A stretch of DNA of 51,381 nt. It comes from Polysphondylium violaceum (taxonomy: Eukaryota > Evosea > Eumycetozoa > Dictyosteliales > Dictyosteliaceae). The stretch lies in contig AJWJ01000118.1 of NCBI GenBank assembly GCA_000277445.1, positions 1 to 51,381 of the forward strand, given 5' to 3'. Below, one piece after another: positions 1 to 11,739 of this stretch. How positions within the stretch are numbered: the stretch's first letter is position 1; each line of letters opens with the position of its first letter. Below the pieces are notes generated by a model, which was not told the DNA's origin, made no database searches, and saw nothing but the letters and a program-made list of their open reading frames with translations. A program made the translations under genes and the position numbers.

Positions 1-713
1 TTTTAGTATTGAAAAAAAAAAAAAAAAAAAGTTTTTAGGTGAGTGGCAAAAAAAAAAACGGATTGTTGGTACTCAGATACTGATGTGAATTTGAATGGGT
101 GTGATGGTGTGTGTGTATACACAAAAACAATATTATTATCTATATATCTAAATTATGTTTTGTTTATTACAATTTTTTTTTTTTCTAAAGAATTATTATT
201 ATTTACTATTATACAAAGAAAGGGTTTGATTGAACTAATGTCACTGATTGAGATTAGTTTGAAATTTTGATTAATTGTTTTTTTTTTTATTTCCTTCAAA
301 ACCACACATAAACTCTGTGTGCTGCTCTCGCCTTAGCTCTTTGTACCGCTCTACTTTTTTTTCTATTGATTTTCTCCTCGCCTAAAAATAAAAAAATTGT
401 AAAAAAATAAAAAAAAATGGATTTGGAGATACGCCCCCTTGATTTTCTGCCATCCACACTTTGCAAAGAGAGATGAAAAAAAAATTTTCAGATAAAAACA
501 ATTAAGATGGGCATCAGAGATTTTTTTAGATTGGAGTTTTGATGTAAATTTTGATGGTTGTTTTGTTTATTGTTGTTTTGATTCTGATGATTTTGAGAAA
601 AAGGGCCTATAGTTGTAAAAGGGTAAAGTGTGTGTTGTGAGTCTTTATTCTTTATTCACTTTTTTTATTTTGTTTTTTTTTTTTTTTTTTTTTAATTTTT
701 TTTAATTTTATTC
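1..713. other. Upstream intergenic region of the endonuclease III gene
   Basis: No convincing gene. A 75-codon open frame at 43-270 begins at GTG, consists largely of T-rich codons and has no recognisable motif. Positions 300-480 are less AT-biased, with pyrimidine-rich patches. The last 60 bases before the ATG at 714 are a T tract broken by a few A residues, as is usual just upstream of dictyostelid start codons. Confidence 0.5.
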
Positions 714-2121
714 ATGAATCGGTTTTTCAAATCTTTGCAAAACAGATATTGCAGTATTGTAAATATTAAAGTTAATCTCACGCATTCTGATTTGTTTAGA
801 TCCTCACCATCATCATCACTATCACCTCGATCCCCTTTCTTTACCAAACCTTCATTTTCATTGATTTTAAATCAAAACATGACATCAAAGATTATCACAA
901 GATCTATGTCATCCGATGCAAAGGGTGTAAAACACAGTAATAATAATCAATCAGATACTGATAACAAAGTCAATGTTGATAAAAATAACAATAAATCAAC
1001 GACTACAACAACGACGACGACATCTAGTCCATCTAAAACAAAAACTAAAGTAGTAACATCAAAAGAGAAAGAAATAACTGAAGACGATAAGAAACTCAGT
1101 AGTACAAAGAACACTAAAAAAAGAAAAGTCATTGAGATTGAATATGAGGAGGATAGTAATAAAAAGAAAGAAAAAGAAGAAGAATCGGAATCAGAGTCAG
1201 AATCAGAATCAGATTTAGAAGTTGATGATAAAAATAAAGAAAGTTTAGCAAGAATTCATTGGAAACAAGTATGGGATAAAATTGGAGTGATGAGAGCAGA
1301 GCAAGAGGCACCGGTAGATTGGGCAGGTGCAAGTTCATTTGATGATCACTCGATCGATGCACCAACAAGAAGGTTTCATATCTTGGTTGGATGTCTATTA
1401 TCATCCCAAACAAAAGATCAAATAACACATGCAGCAATGGTACGATTAAAAAAACATGGCCTAACCGTTGAAAATGTAATTAAAACACCAAATGAAACAT
1501 TATCAAAACTAATCCATCCTGTTGGATTTTACCAAAGAAAAGCAGTGTATGTAATAGTAGTAGTTGTAGTGATATCATTATACAAACTATACTAATTCAA
1601 TTAAATACACAAGATATTTAAAAAACATAGCATCGATATTAAAAAGCAAATATAAATCAGATGTACCAGATCAATTTGACCAATTGATGGATTTGCCAGG
1701 ACTGGGACCAAAAATGACACATTTGATATTACAAATTGCCTTTGATAAAGTAGAGGGCATTGCCATCGATGTACACATGCATAGAATTATGAATCGAATG
1801 AAATGGGTTCACAATACAAATACACCAGAGGAAACTAGAAAGGAATTAGAGTCTTGGTTACCCAAAGATAGATGGAGAGATGTCAATCACTTAATCGTTG
1901 GATTTGGTCAAACAGTGTGTTTACCAACGACACCCAAATGTCAAAATTGTACAATCAATGATCTTTGTCCAACTGGCATAGCAAATATGAAAGCAAACGC
2001 TAGAAAAGAATCTAAAAAACAATCCAAAGTCAAAGTTAAATCAAAATCAATTTCATCTGCTAAAAAATCAAAATCAACTTCCTCAACTAAACCGCCAAAT
2101 AAAAAGAAATCTAAAAGTTGA
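714..2121 (+). CDS. nth1: Endonuclease III homologue (NTH1-type DNA glycosylase/AP lyase)
   Basis: Bifunctional glycosylase for oxidised pyrimidines in base excision repair. Two exons, 714-1546 and 1614-2121, joined in phase 2 across a 67-bp GTATGT...AAG intron, give 446 residues; the join restores the conserved run RKAVYLKNIASIL. The helix-hairpin-helix reads LPGLGPKMTHL, with the Lys that forms the Schiff base, followed by AIDVHMHRIMNR carrying the catalytic Asp. The [4Fe-4S] ligands are present with the family spacing C-x6-C-x2-C-x5-C at 1917-1973. The catalytic core is preceded by about 175 low-complexity residues (Thr, Lys, Ser/Glu runs) and followed by a Lys/Ser tail. The first 55 residues are basic and hydroxylated with few acids, like a mitochondrial presequence, and a second in-frame ATG lies at 879, so dual nuclear/mitochondrial products are possible. 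The family call is very sure; targeting is inferred. Confidence 0.95.
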
Positions 2122-2587
2122 GTTTAATTCCAATCTAATCTAATCTAATCTAATCTATTGTATGTGTTGATAATTGATTGATTGATTTAAAAAGAGAATA
2201 AATACGCATAAATATTGAGAAATATTATTATTATAAAAGCAAAGACATAATTTTATTGACTAATAGAAAACCATAAAAAAAGATGTTGTTGTTGTTATTA
2301 TTATTATTTAGAATGTGATTGTAATTAATATATTGGTTGAGAAGGTTCTTTTTTTAAATTTGTATTTGTAAAGAGTGGGGAAAATCAAAAAAAAGAAATC
2401 ATCAAGAATATGATAATATACAATAAGAGAGAGGAGATATAAAGAGAGAAAATGTGTTTGCATAAAGACTGCAGTGGTGTTTGCTGTTTTGATTGATATT
2501 AGTCAATAGACTAATGATAATGCTGCCATCATCATTATAACTAATAGAAATCAACAACAACAATAATAATTTCCGACCGCTAAAGGG
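2122..2587. other. Convergent intergenic region with AATCT pentamer repeat
   Basis: It separates the 3' ends of the endonuclease III and ankyrin genes. Positions 2132-2156 are five copies of AATCT. The rest is AT-rich with short ATT/GTT runs. No open frame or RNA gene is recognised. Confidence 0.6.
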
Positions 2588-3460
2588 CTAGAAATAATAA
2601 GAGGAAGCAGTAGCAGCACATAATGGAGTATTTGAACCAAATTGAACTTGTCTAAAATCTCTAAAAGGGTATTGGTGTTCAGAGTCAGCAGCAGACATCT
2701 TTGAGTCTGACAATAATTGAGCTAAATCAAAATTGTTGTTTGCCTTAGCTTCTTCAATTGGAGTGACACCACATTCATCGACAACTTTGGTGTTGGCACC
2801 AGCTGAAACCAAAAGTTTGGCACATTCATATTCGCCTAAACAGGCGGCAAGATGTAAGAGTGATTCACCGTCATCATTGGCGGCGTTTACATTTGCACCT
2901 TTGGTCAAGAGAAAAGAGAGAATTTGAGTCTTGGATTCGCGGATAGCATAGTGAGATGGTGAGTCACCCTCTTCGTCAACGGCGTTGATGTTGGCACCAA
3001 ATTGAACAAGAGTGGTGATAATGTCAAAGTTACCATTTGCAACAGCAGAGTGAAGTGGTGAAACCTGTAATTTATCACTGATATTGATGTTGGCGCCTTT
3101 GAAAATCAGATATTGAAGATATTGAAGGTTGCCTGTTGATACTGCCAAGTGAGTGAGTGTTGTTCCTTCTGCATTTTGACTGTTGATGTTGATACCAGAG
3201 TTGAGAATGTTATCAATAGATTGATAGTCTTTGCCTAAAAACAATTGTATTATTATATCCATAACTTGGAATGATTCAATAATTCTTCTTTGTTGTTGTT
3301 GTTGTTTAGATTGATTGCAATTATTATTATTATTTAGATTGCAATTATTATTACTATCACCTCTACTGTAGCCCAATTGGGCTTCACTAGGATGTAATAA
3401 TTCATTGTTCATTGGTTTAACGGCTAAAGAAACTGAAGATGATCCTGCTGGGTTGCTCAT
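2588..3460 (-). CDS. Ankyrin-repeat protein
   Basis: Single-exon gene of 290 residues; the ATG at 3460 follows an A/T-rich leader. After a Ser/Asn/Gln-rich N-terminus (Asn and Gln runs at about residues 36-58) there are about five ankyrin repeats between residues 97 and 257, recognisable from TLTHLAVSTGN, SPLHSAVANGN, SPSHYAIRESK, SLLHLAACLGE and TPIEEAKANNN, each with a following GAN(I/V/T)N-type turn. The C-terminus has no further domain. Ankyrin stacks are protein-binding scaffolds; neither a partner nor a specific orthologue can be read from the sequence. It is convergent with the endonuclease III gene. Confidence 0.9.
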   Translation of the reverse strand: MSNPAGSSSVSLAVKPMNNELLHPSEAQLGYSRGDSNNNCNLNNNNNCNQSKQQQQQRRIIESFQVMDIIIQLFLGKDYQSIDNILNSGININSQNAEGTTLTHLAVSTGNLQYLQYLIFKGANINISDKLQVSPLHSAVANGNFDIITTLVQFGANINAVDEEGDSPSHYAIRESKTQILSFLLTKGANVNAANDDGESLLHLAACLGEYECAKLLVSAGANTKVVDECGVTPIEEAKANNNFDLAQLLSDSKMSAADSEHQYPFRDFRQVQFGSNTPLCAATASSYYF

Positions 3461-5520
3461 TTTAATTAATTAAGGGTAGGTTGCTGAGGAGAGGAAGGGA
3501 TACTGTTATTCACAGATGATGATTAAAATTCTACTAAAAAATAAAGTACTTGATGTCAAGTGATGGGAGTGTTGTAATGTTGATAATATTCCGTTCTAAA
3601 CGATTGAATTTGTTGCTAGTTTATAAAAAACCTGTGTATATAGATTTAAATTTAATTGAAGAGAATAATGATCTGTCCAACACCCTGTTAGTGATTATTA
3701 TTCTAATTAAATTTAAAAAATATATAAACAAGTAATACTATTGAAAGTAGTAGTGGTAGTAATTTCCTTGTTTTAATTAATTAAGTTGTTGGTGGTTGTT
3801 GTTTTTGGTTGAGTTGACTCTGCGGTGAGATTCCTGCTGTTGTTTTTGTTTTTTCTGTTCAAAAAAAAAAAAATAACAAAATAAAGAAAAAGTAAAGAAA
3901 ATGGTAAAAAGTGAGATAAGAGGAGGTAAAAAAATAACAAATAACAAAACTATGCTAGTAATGATATAAAATGAGGTTGATAATGATTAATGGTTGCTAA
4001 AAGAATACACTGTGTAACAATGTGATGTTTGTTGTAGTCTTTGATATAATAAAGGTGGATTCCCTGAATACAAAAAAATGTCTCTCGTGATAATAAATTT
4101 TTGAGAAACTCTTATAGAAAAAAAAAAAACAAAAAAAGAAAAAAAAATTAAATAAAAAAAATTTTAGATTATTGGGAAAATTCTGCTGTTAATTGAGAAG
4201 GTGAGAGAATAAGTTGTTGTCCAAACTAAATTGTTGTTGGAAATGGAGGGAATGGAAATTGGGCAATGAGAAGAGTGGGTGGGGCAATGTGGAGGATTTA
4301 AAAAACCTAGAATGTGGATAGCTATAAGAATAATAAATTTATAATATTGGAAACTTTATATACAATTATAATTATTATTATGAATGTGTAATTTAACTGT
4401 TGACAATTAATTTTGAATGTGTGTGTGTGTGTGTGTGTGTATATTTTTAATATAACAAATGTGTGTTTAATTCACCGTTTTGTATTTTTTTTTTTTAAAA
4501 AATTTTTCTTTTTTTTTTCACAAACTGTGTTTTGCAAATTTTCTCACAATTTTTTGGCAGATTGAAATTTGTGATTATGCTAAAGTCCGCCAATATGAGA
4601 AAAGGGGGTAAAATGTGCGTGGGTGATAGAAGAGAGAGAGGAATGTGTGGTGTGTGAGTGTTCGAGATGTTTGAATTTGTTGTTGGAAATATTTTACAGA
4701 GGCCTGGCAAATGTCAATTATTATTTACTAATTTTCCCAAGACTACTACTTTCTACTACTACCTGTTTAATGAGATTATGTTGATCAAACTTACCTTTAA
4801 ATTAAATAAAATTAAATAAAGAATTATATGGAATATTGATTTTAAAAGAATTTAATCAATGGGGAGTCGGAGGACAGGGATGACAGAATTTATACAAAAT
4901 TGTCAAAAAGGTGGACGGATTGAATACCAAATAAATATTTAATTTTAAAATAGGCTTATTTAAAATTGTATTTATAATTGTATGGTTGTTGTTGTATTTT
5001 AATGGATTATGGAAACAAATTATGAAAAAGAGTAACAATTGGTTTTTAAATTTTACCGCCACAAAAAAAGAAGTAGTGTTAAAAATTGAGTTGAGCAGAG
5101 AACAAGAAAGTTGGAAAATTTTTTTTATTTTTCTGAAGTTTTTACCAACACCTAACCTCACGCACACAAAAAGATAATTTCTCAATAATGTCACGTATAT
5201 TTTTCACAAAACTTACAATTGGCTCCTAAAATATCCAATTCTCAATCCGAGTCCAAAGATATTCTCTTTGATAATTCTCTTTCACAACCTATCGAGATTT
5301 AATTTGTGCATCATTCTTTTTTCAAACCCTGGTAAAAAGAACATTTATGAGGAATAATTAATTAAACAGATATACTTTTTATTATTTTAAATAAAATTAT
5401 GTTAGAGATATCAGATGATATAAAGATGTTAGAATTAAAGAAATAAAAAAAAATAAAAAGACACATTAATCAATATATATTTTTATGTTATGGCAATTTT
5501 TTATTTTCAAAAAAAATGGT
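3461..5520. other. Long intergenic region between ankyrin gene and eS1 gene
   Basis: About 2 kb with no gene I can support. It holds a (GT)n tract at about 4421-4441 and many A/T homopolymers. Open frames here (for example 3550-3735, 4495-4710, 4856-5194) are T- or A-rich chance frames. A short patch at 5205-5303 on the + strand has coding-like composition ending in a stop (reads LAPKISNSQSESK...) but has no start or splice partner that I can find. Confidence 0.5.
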
Positions 5521-6996
5521 TTAAGCGGTGGTTTCTTCAGCTCTTTCAACTGGGGCACCAACATCTTCAACAACTGGGGCGGAGGAAGTGGAGTTGGAGT
5601 TTTGGTATAATTCAGCTAATTTGGCAGCATCAATCTTTGGGGATTTGAGAACCTTAACCTTTCTGATGAAAACGTTGTGGATTGGGAAAATGGAGGAACC
5701 TTCAACACGGATCTTTTCAGTGAGGGTGGTGTTGGTGTTGTTGTTACCAGATAAAGAACCACCAATAAAGTAATCGACAACAGTCTTGAGGTCAGAGGTG
5801 GAGACGGTTTCAGTGATGATGTCAACCATCTTCTTTCTGATGGCCTTGACTTTAGAGGTCTTGGCGTAAGAGGTCTTTTTGATTTGTTTGTCACCCTTTT
5901 TGGTGAAACAGATGGCAAAGACACGGACAAAGTAACCATCGGTGGTCTTGACGTCAACAAAACATTCAATGAGGGTGGACCATTTGTGGATGAGTGAACG
6001 TAATTTGTCGGTGGTTAAATCCATACCGTAGAAGTTAGTGAGGACATTTCTGCCTTCAACTTCTTCAGCTCTTAATTTGATCTTACGGTAGACTTGGCCT
6101 TCGTCTTGTTTCATATCAGCGAGACAGACTTCATAGACACGACCCTTCAAGTTGTCAGAAGCGAGTTTGGTACCAGTGGTACGGTTAGCTGGGGAGTAAC
6201 CGACTTGGTTGTTGACACCGCTCTTGAAGAATTGAGTTGGAGCTCTTACAACGAACCACTCTTTACGAGTGAATGGGTCAATTCTAATTTAATAATAATA
6301 ATAATGATATTGGTATTAATATTATTATTTCCTAAGTATTTTTTTTCATCACATTATTTTCGAGAACGAGAAATAGGACAGAATTTTTTTTTTTTTTTTC
6401 TATCACAAAAAAATTTTTACGTAAATTTTTTTTTCACATTAACTCTCACTGCTTATCTGTATTTTTTTGATCGCGTAAAAATCATACCACATCACTTCAT
6501 ATGACCAATGATAATTACAAAATTCTAATCATCCTATTCCTCTTTCTCGCTAAATAATGATATTGAATATTTATATGATATGTTATATACTTACTTCTTA
6601 CCACCTTTCTTGGATCCCTTCTTTTTTTACTAATAGATTAAAAATAAATAAGTTGATTAGTATTTAAATTTCTAAATCAATTTTTATATATCTTTTTTTT
6701 TTTTCTATCTATAAATTCATTGTGTGTATTGTTTAATTTGTAGTGTGTGGTGAACAAAAACTGATGTGCGATGTATCACATGATGGACAACTAGAAAAAA
6801 AGGTCAACTGATAATTTTATAAATTTACGAAACTAACTATTATTATTTCATTTCGACTATAGTGCTGTATTTCCATTATTCTAAACTGTATTATATTATA
6901 AACAATAGACGACATCTACTACTAAACACTAATCACATTATGATTCATATAGATAGAAAAAACAAAATAATAGGGTATAATAACATACTCAGCCAT
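5521..6996 (-). CDS. rps3a: 40S ribosomal protein eS1 (S3a)
   Basis: Small-subunit ribosomal protein eS1. The main exon 5521-6283 carries almost the whole family sequence: DPFTRKEWFVVRAP at the start, then TTGTKLASDNLKGRVYEVCLAD-like text, IHNVFIRKVKVLKSPK near the end and a short Ala/Glu-rich tail. A small upstream exon at 6595-6620 encodes KGSKKGGKK and joins as ...KK-IDPF across intron 6284-6594 (GTAAGT...TTAG). The first exon is uncertain. The best ATG is at 6996 (ATGGCTGAGTAT), but the strong donor GTATGT at 6988 puts the join out of frame; a weaker GTTATT donor at 6984 keeps frame and gives about 266 residues, close to the usual 264. Without tools the N-terminus stays provisional. The intron-rich 5' end is typical for dictyostelid ribosomal protein genes. 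Confidence 0.9.
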
Positions 6997-7423
6997 TCTG
7001 TAATTCGAATTATTGGAAGAACTAAAAAGATAGATTCGATAGTCTTGTTGGACTTTTGAGTGAGTGAGCGAAAAAAAAAAAATACAGAAAAATACAAAAA
7101 AAAGAAAAAAAAGTTAAAAAAAACATGAAAAAATTGGCCAAATTTTTTTTTAATTTTTGGCCCCATTTGCATATAAACGCCCCTTGTTTTTGAAAATTTT
7201 GATTTTTACATTTTTTTATGTAAAATGATTGTAAAAATTTTATGAGGCGTCTCCTTATATTCAGGCTTCAAAGTGTTTGCATGTGATGACATCTCAAGTT
7301 CAAATTGAGATTACATTTTTATTTTTATTTTTATTTTTATATTTTGTGTGTGTGAATATATTTATGCATTAGATATATTACAGTACAGTGTCACATTATA
7401 TCAATACCCAACCAACAAATAGT
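6997..7423. other. Divergent promoter region between eS1 and SCFD2-like genes
   Basis: AT-rich, with long A and T tracts at 7070-7165. No gene. The open frames across it are homopolymer-derived. It must carry the promoters for both divergent genes. Confidence 0.5.
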
Positions 7424-9935
7424 ATGTCAAATATAGAGTTGTATGAGAATTTTAAAAATAGATTTCAAGAGTTGAATGATGAAATCAAAGATTGTCATTT
7501 GTTTTTGGATCAATGTTTTTATCAATCCATCGATCAAACTCTTGGTTTAGATGATATTGTTAGAGATACATGTTCATTAAATATAGTAGTAAACAGTAGT
7601 AATGCTGATAGTGAATCAAATATACCATTGATTGTAGATTATATAGTTTCAAGTCATAGTATAGATAATAGTAGTGATAGTAGTGATGACAACGACAATG
7701 ATGATAACGATAACACAGAATCAAGTAATAGTATCAAGATTGTATTCATATTATCAGATTATTTATGGAGTTATTTAGATTATATTAAAGAGTTGTTAGA
7801 ATCGCTTTCAAAGACATATACCAAAGGTATAAAGAGTATAGATTGTCAATTATATTGTTCAATGTCTGAATTGGCGCACGTATCACATCCAAGTCCAATT
7901 AAATTATCAAGTGCGACTAGTGCAGCAGGTAGTAGTAGTAAACATCATCATTATCAATCACCCTATTATCAATTATTTGCAAAAGAATTGGAATTTATAT
8001 TTTCATCAAAAGAACAAGAACAGGAGGAAGAGGAGGAAGAAGACAGCCAAGAATATATTGATTTTAATTGTAATGTAAATTACTTTCCAACAAATTATAA
8101 TTTACTCTATTCAAATTTCTTTACAATACCAATTCAAAAATCATTCTTTACGTCTGATTATTTTATTAGTGATAATAAGTAGGTATTGGTAGTCGTAATA
8201 GGATATACTATAGTATATTAATATTATAATAATTAGACCAAATGAATATAAATTAAATAGAATACCAAAGAATATTCAAGAAAATGTACATAGAGTTATT
8301 CATTCATTTTTATCATTTTTTACAGATTTAAAACTTGGATCGATTACAGGTAATGATTTATCAATTTATCCCATTGGTTCATTTTCAAATTATCTTTCAT
8401 ATGAATTACAAACTACTTTAAACACCAACGATAAACAACAACAAGTAGATGACTATCATCCAATATCTTTAATACTAGTCGATAGAATATTGGATTTAGT
8501 TGGTCCTTGTTTACATCCAGAATCTTCAATGGATAGAATATTTAGTACATTATATAATAATATTGATAATAATAGTAATAGTAGTGGTAATAGTACAATA
8601 ACAGATAATATTAATATAAATATTGATCCAATTTATAATTCATTCTCTTACAAAGATAATCAATCATTGGATAGTAATAATATGCAACTACCCATTAAAA
8701 TACCAAAGATATTTGGATCAATGTTTGCTTCAAACAATAAGGATTCTGTTTGGAGTTTACTGTTTACCAAAAGTTTAAAAGACGCCATTATGGTACTAAA
8801 GAGAAAGTTGGTTGACGTTATATCGATAGAGAATATCAATGTTGATATTTCATCAATTGCCGCTCCTATGAACATAAACTCTTTGTTGGCTTTACTAAAG
8901 ATTCTCATTCAACACGACAATGGTATATTGTTATTCAAACACAATCAATTGATTGAATCTGTTTGTGCTTTGATTCAAACATCTCAATGTTCATCTGAAT
9001 TGTATTGGGATAATTTGCTATCGATTGAAAAGATATTGTTATTATCTGCCGGTTTTGAGGATGACAGTGACAGTGATGGCGATGATGATCAAGATAGTCA
9101 ACAACCATCGATATTGTCTCAGGTTTTAGATGTTGTAGAGAAACCAATTTCATCATCGGAACCAAATCAATTTTATTCAATAGAACAAATCATAGTGTTG
9201 TCCACCTTGGCTTATTCATTAAAGGGTGTTAAGTTGAATCATCAACAACAGCAACAGCAACAAGAGCATCAACAATCTTTGGATCAGGGCGAAATGGTTG
9301 TTAGTGTGTCTTATTTGGAATCTCTTCAAATATTCCCAAGTACAGATGAGGATAGACTATTGGATATTTTGGCCGATAGATTAATCAAGGAATATAAAAA
9401 AGAACGAAAAGACTATTATGAAAAGTTGTTGGATACCAAAGATATTGATATGTTGTTGGACGACAAGGAATCTATGACATGGTCATTATCCAGTAGTGTG
9501 TTGGCAACATTGAAAAGGGTGGCTATTTCCAGACACAGATTCTTACACGAACATCGATCACTCATACGTGGAGGTATGTCGGGATCGACCTATTGTAGTT
9601 TGTTGAGTCAAGTTTGTCAAGATTTATTCAACACAGCCACACCATTTAAAGATTTTGAAAAATTTAATGCATCAAATTTTGTAGGCTCTCTTTTGGGCGG
9701 TCTTAGATGGGTTGGTAGATCAAAGAAAAAAGAAAAACCATTGGACAATAGAAAGGTCATCATTTACGTTTTGGGAGGTATTACTTTTTCAGAAATCAAA
9801 GATATGAATGATATCATTGATAAAACTTTAAAACAACCAAAGTTTAAAGAATTTTCAAATCATCAATTTATTATTGGCTCAAATACAATTTCAACTCCAA
9901 ATCAAATTTATTCAAATTTATTTAATTTAAATTAG
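7424..9935 (+). CDS. SCFD2-like Sec1/Munc18-family protein
   Basis: Two exons, 7424-8178 and 8237-9935, joined across a 58-bp GTAGGT...TTAG intron, give 817 residues. I chose the ATG at 7424 (MSNIELYENFKNRF) because the frame upstream has only a GTG at 7388. Exon 1 ends in VNYFPTNYNLLYSNFF and exon 2 begins with the SM-type core: SIYPIGSFSNYLSYEL, then SLILVDRILDLVGPCLHPES, the family's strand and loop before the domain 3 insertion. The C-terminal VIIYVLGGITFSEIKDM is the SM signature (IxVxGGITxSE). These features fit Sec1-family domain-containing 2 better than Sly1, Vps33 or Vps45. SM proteins bind SNAREs and guide membrane fusion; SCFD2 itself is little studied. Acidic, Asn, Ser and Gln runs are dictyostelid insertions between conserved blocks. 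Confidence 0.8.
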
Positions 9936-10182
9936 TGAATAATATTTTATCTGTTTTTTTTTTTTTTTTTTAATTAAAAGGGTCATTAAAACGTAGTATG
10001 AAAAGTTGAGATATGATTAATCTCTATTTCTTTATTGTTAATAAAGGGGCTTAGAAATACATTGATAAAATACAGTTTTGGAATAAATAAAATTTAAAAG
10101 TTGGAATTAAAAATACAGGGAGATGAAAATAAAATTACAGGGAAATAAAAATACAGAGAGTTGAAATATAATATTAAATAAT
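9936..10182. other. Short intergenic spacer
   Basis: AT-rich 3' flank of the SCFD2-like gene with repeated AAATACAG(A/G)G-like units at about 10110-10160. No gene seen. Confidence 0.4.
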
Positions 10183-10389
10183 TTATAAAGTCCAAATTGG
10201 TTGGTTGAAATAGTTGGCACTGGAGACCTGATTAGTTTGGATAAATAAATTATTATTATTTTCACTACTTTTTTGAATCGAATAGTTTACAGTTGATGAT
10301 TTTTTAAAAGATGAGATGATGGATTCTATAAAAAAAAGTTAGATTCTGTTTTTTTCAAAGTAATTTTATAAATACTTACTGAAAATCAT
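10183..10389 (-). CDS. Small one-intron gene, 50-residue Ser/Asn-rich protein
   Basis: Not annotated by simple open-frame logic because exon 1 is only 10 bp. Exon 1 is 10380-10389 (ATG ATT TTC A), the intron 10326-10379 is 54 bp with a perfect GTAAGT donor and TATAG acceptor, and exon 2 is 10183-10325. Joined they read MIFKSIISSFKKSSTVNY followed by a Ser/Asn-rich stretch and a stop, 50 codons. The layout (very short first exon, start like M-x-F-K-S-I-x-S, Ser-rich body) matches a class of multicopy small dictyostelid genes, several of which are developmentally expressed; I cannot name the family member. No signal peptide or membrane span. Function unknown. Confidence 0.6.
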
Positions 10390-11739
10390 TTTTAATAAAT
10401 AATATAATAAATATAATATAATAAATAAATATAATAAATAAATAATTAAAATAAAAAATAAATAAAATAAATAAATGGTATGTAATTAATAAATTTTAGT
10501 TTTCTTTGGCAATGTTTGGTATTAATGTTGTAAGTTTGTTTGTTCAATTGATGAATGATAAATCCATTTCCAAAGTTCTTTTTTATACTCCACTTTTTTT
10601 GTTATTAAACAAATAAATCGTTGGATATTTACAGTTTGGTGTGAAGTTATTTGTTTTAATTTGATCAACCACATTTAACAACAACAATTATCAAATAAAT
10701 ATCTAATACATCGTAGTTGTACTGAAACACAGATAATACAAACTAGTTTTTATTTTAAAATCAGATTATTTTAAAAACTCACTCCCACACCACAAATTTT
10801 TTTTCATACAACTTTAATTAATTGCTTGTAAAAGTAATAACTTTTCACCCTTAATAAAGGGGGAGAAATAATCAAGAGATTAAATATCACAAAGATTTAC
10901 TTCCTTTAGCTAATCCTAAGAGTTTATCAATACTATTTTTTTAACGATAAAACTTTTTTTTTTTTTTTCTTTAGAAAAGAATATCCAAATGTTCTTTAAA
11001 ACCATTTTTCTTTTTAACTAGATCGACTTAATCCCTTTTTTTAAATAGTTTTAAAGATCAATTATCTCCTTTAATTAGGTGGATTTAAATTTCATAAAAA
11101 AGCTCGTTGTTTTTGTTTTAAGATATATCTTAAAATAAACTATTGTAAGAAAAACAAAAAGATGGAGGTAACACTGAATTTCTTAGATTATTTTATAATT
11201 GCGCGGATATGGCGCATAGAATGGAAATATGGAGTCCTATTTGTTTGAAGAATTCTGGCCTCTCACCCGATAGTCAAAGATGGTGTGGTGCTATTTAAAC
11301 AAAGGGTCTGACTCTTTCAAAGTAATTAAGGGAAGAAAAAAAAAAAAAAAAAACAAGAAATTGTTGAGATTGCTTTGCAGCGGAGGGTTACAATCAAACA
11401 AGTATGATAATGATAGGAAGACACAAAGGACGTGAACAGATAGAAAATCAAAGTTTTATACTCTTATCATAATATAATATAATACCATGAATATTGGTGT
11501 TATATTAAAATTTAATGGTTTTATGTTGAGATCTGATTTGGTGTTTACTATTCAATGAAAAACATCTATATAATGGGATGAAGTTCTTTTCATGCAAAAA
11601 AGCAAAAAAAACCCATATTAGAAAAAAAAAAAAAAATCAAAAAAAAAAAAAAAAAATAAAATATTGTTCAGCAATAGAGATAAATTAATAAAGTGTAGAG
11701 AAGAGTATATGTGTATATCTCTACAATAAATATAAAGAG
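10390..11739. other. Large intergenic region upstream of AP-2 mu
   Basis: About 1.35 kb with no supported gene. It includes a perfect 20-bp palindrome at 11116-11135, centred on GATATATC, and a patch at 11161-11300 that is clearly less AT-rich than its surroundings and carries only a 28-codon frame. A 34-codon frame at 10512-10616 lacks a usable splice start. Long A runs occur at 11339-11355 and 11615-11660. Confidence 0.5.

Noticed and set aside
43-270. 75-codon open frame at the left edge
   Set aside because: Starts at GTG, T-rich codons, no motif.
5205-5303. Coding-like patch reading LAPKISNSQSESK...SLSQPIEI then stop
   Set aside because: Only about 30 codons, no in-frame ATG and no convincing acceptor; kept out of the gene list.
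7388-7423. Earlier start for the SCFD2-like protein
   Set aside because: It would begin at GTG; the first ATG in frame is at 7424 and the preceding region is leader-like.
10512-10616. 34-codon frame preceded by ATG|GTATGT...TTTTAG
   Set aside because: The implied intron would be only 22 bp, far below the shortest convincing intron here (54 bp), and the protein is Phe/Leu-rich like translated T tracts.
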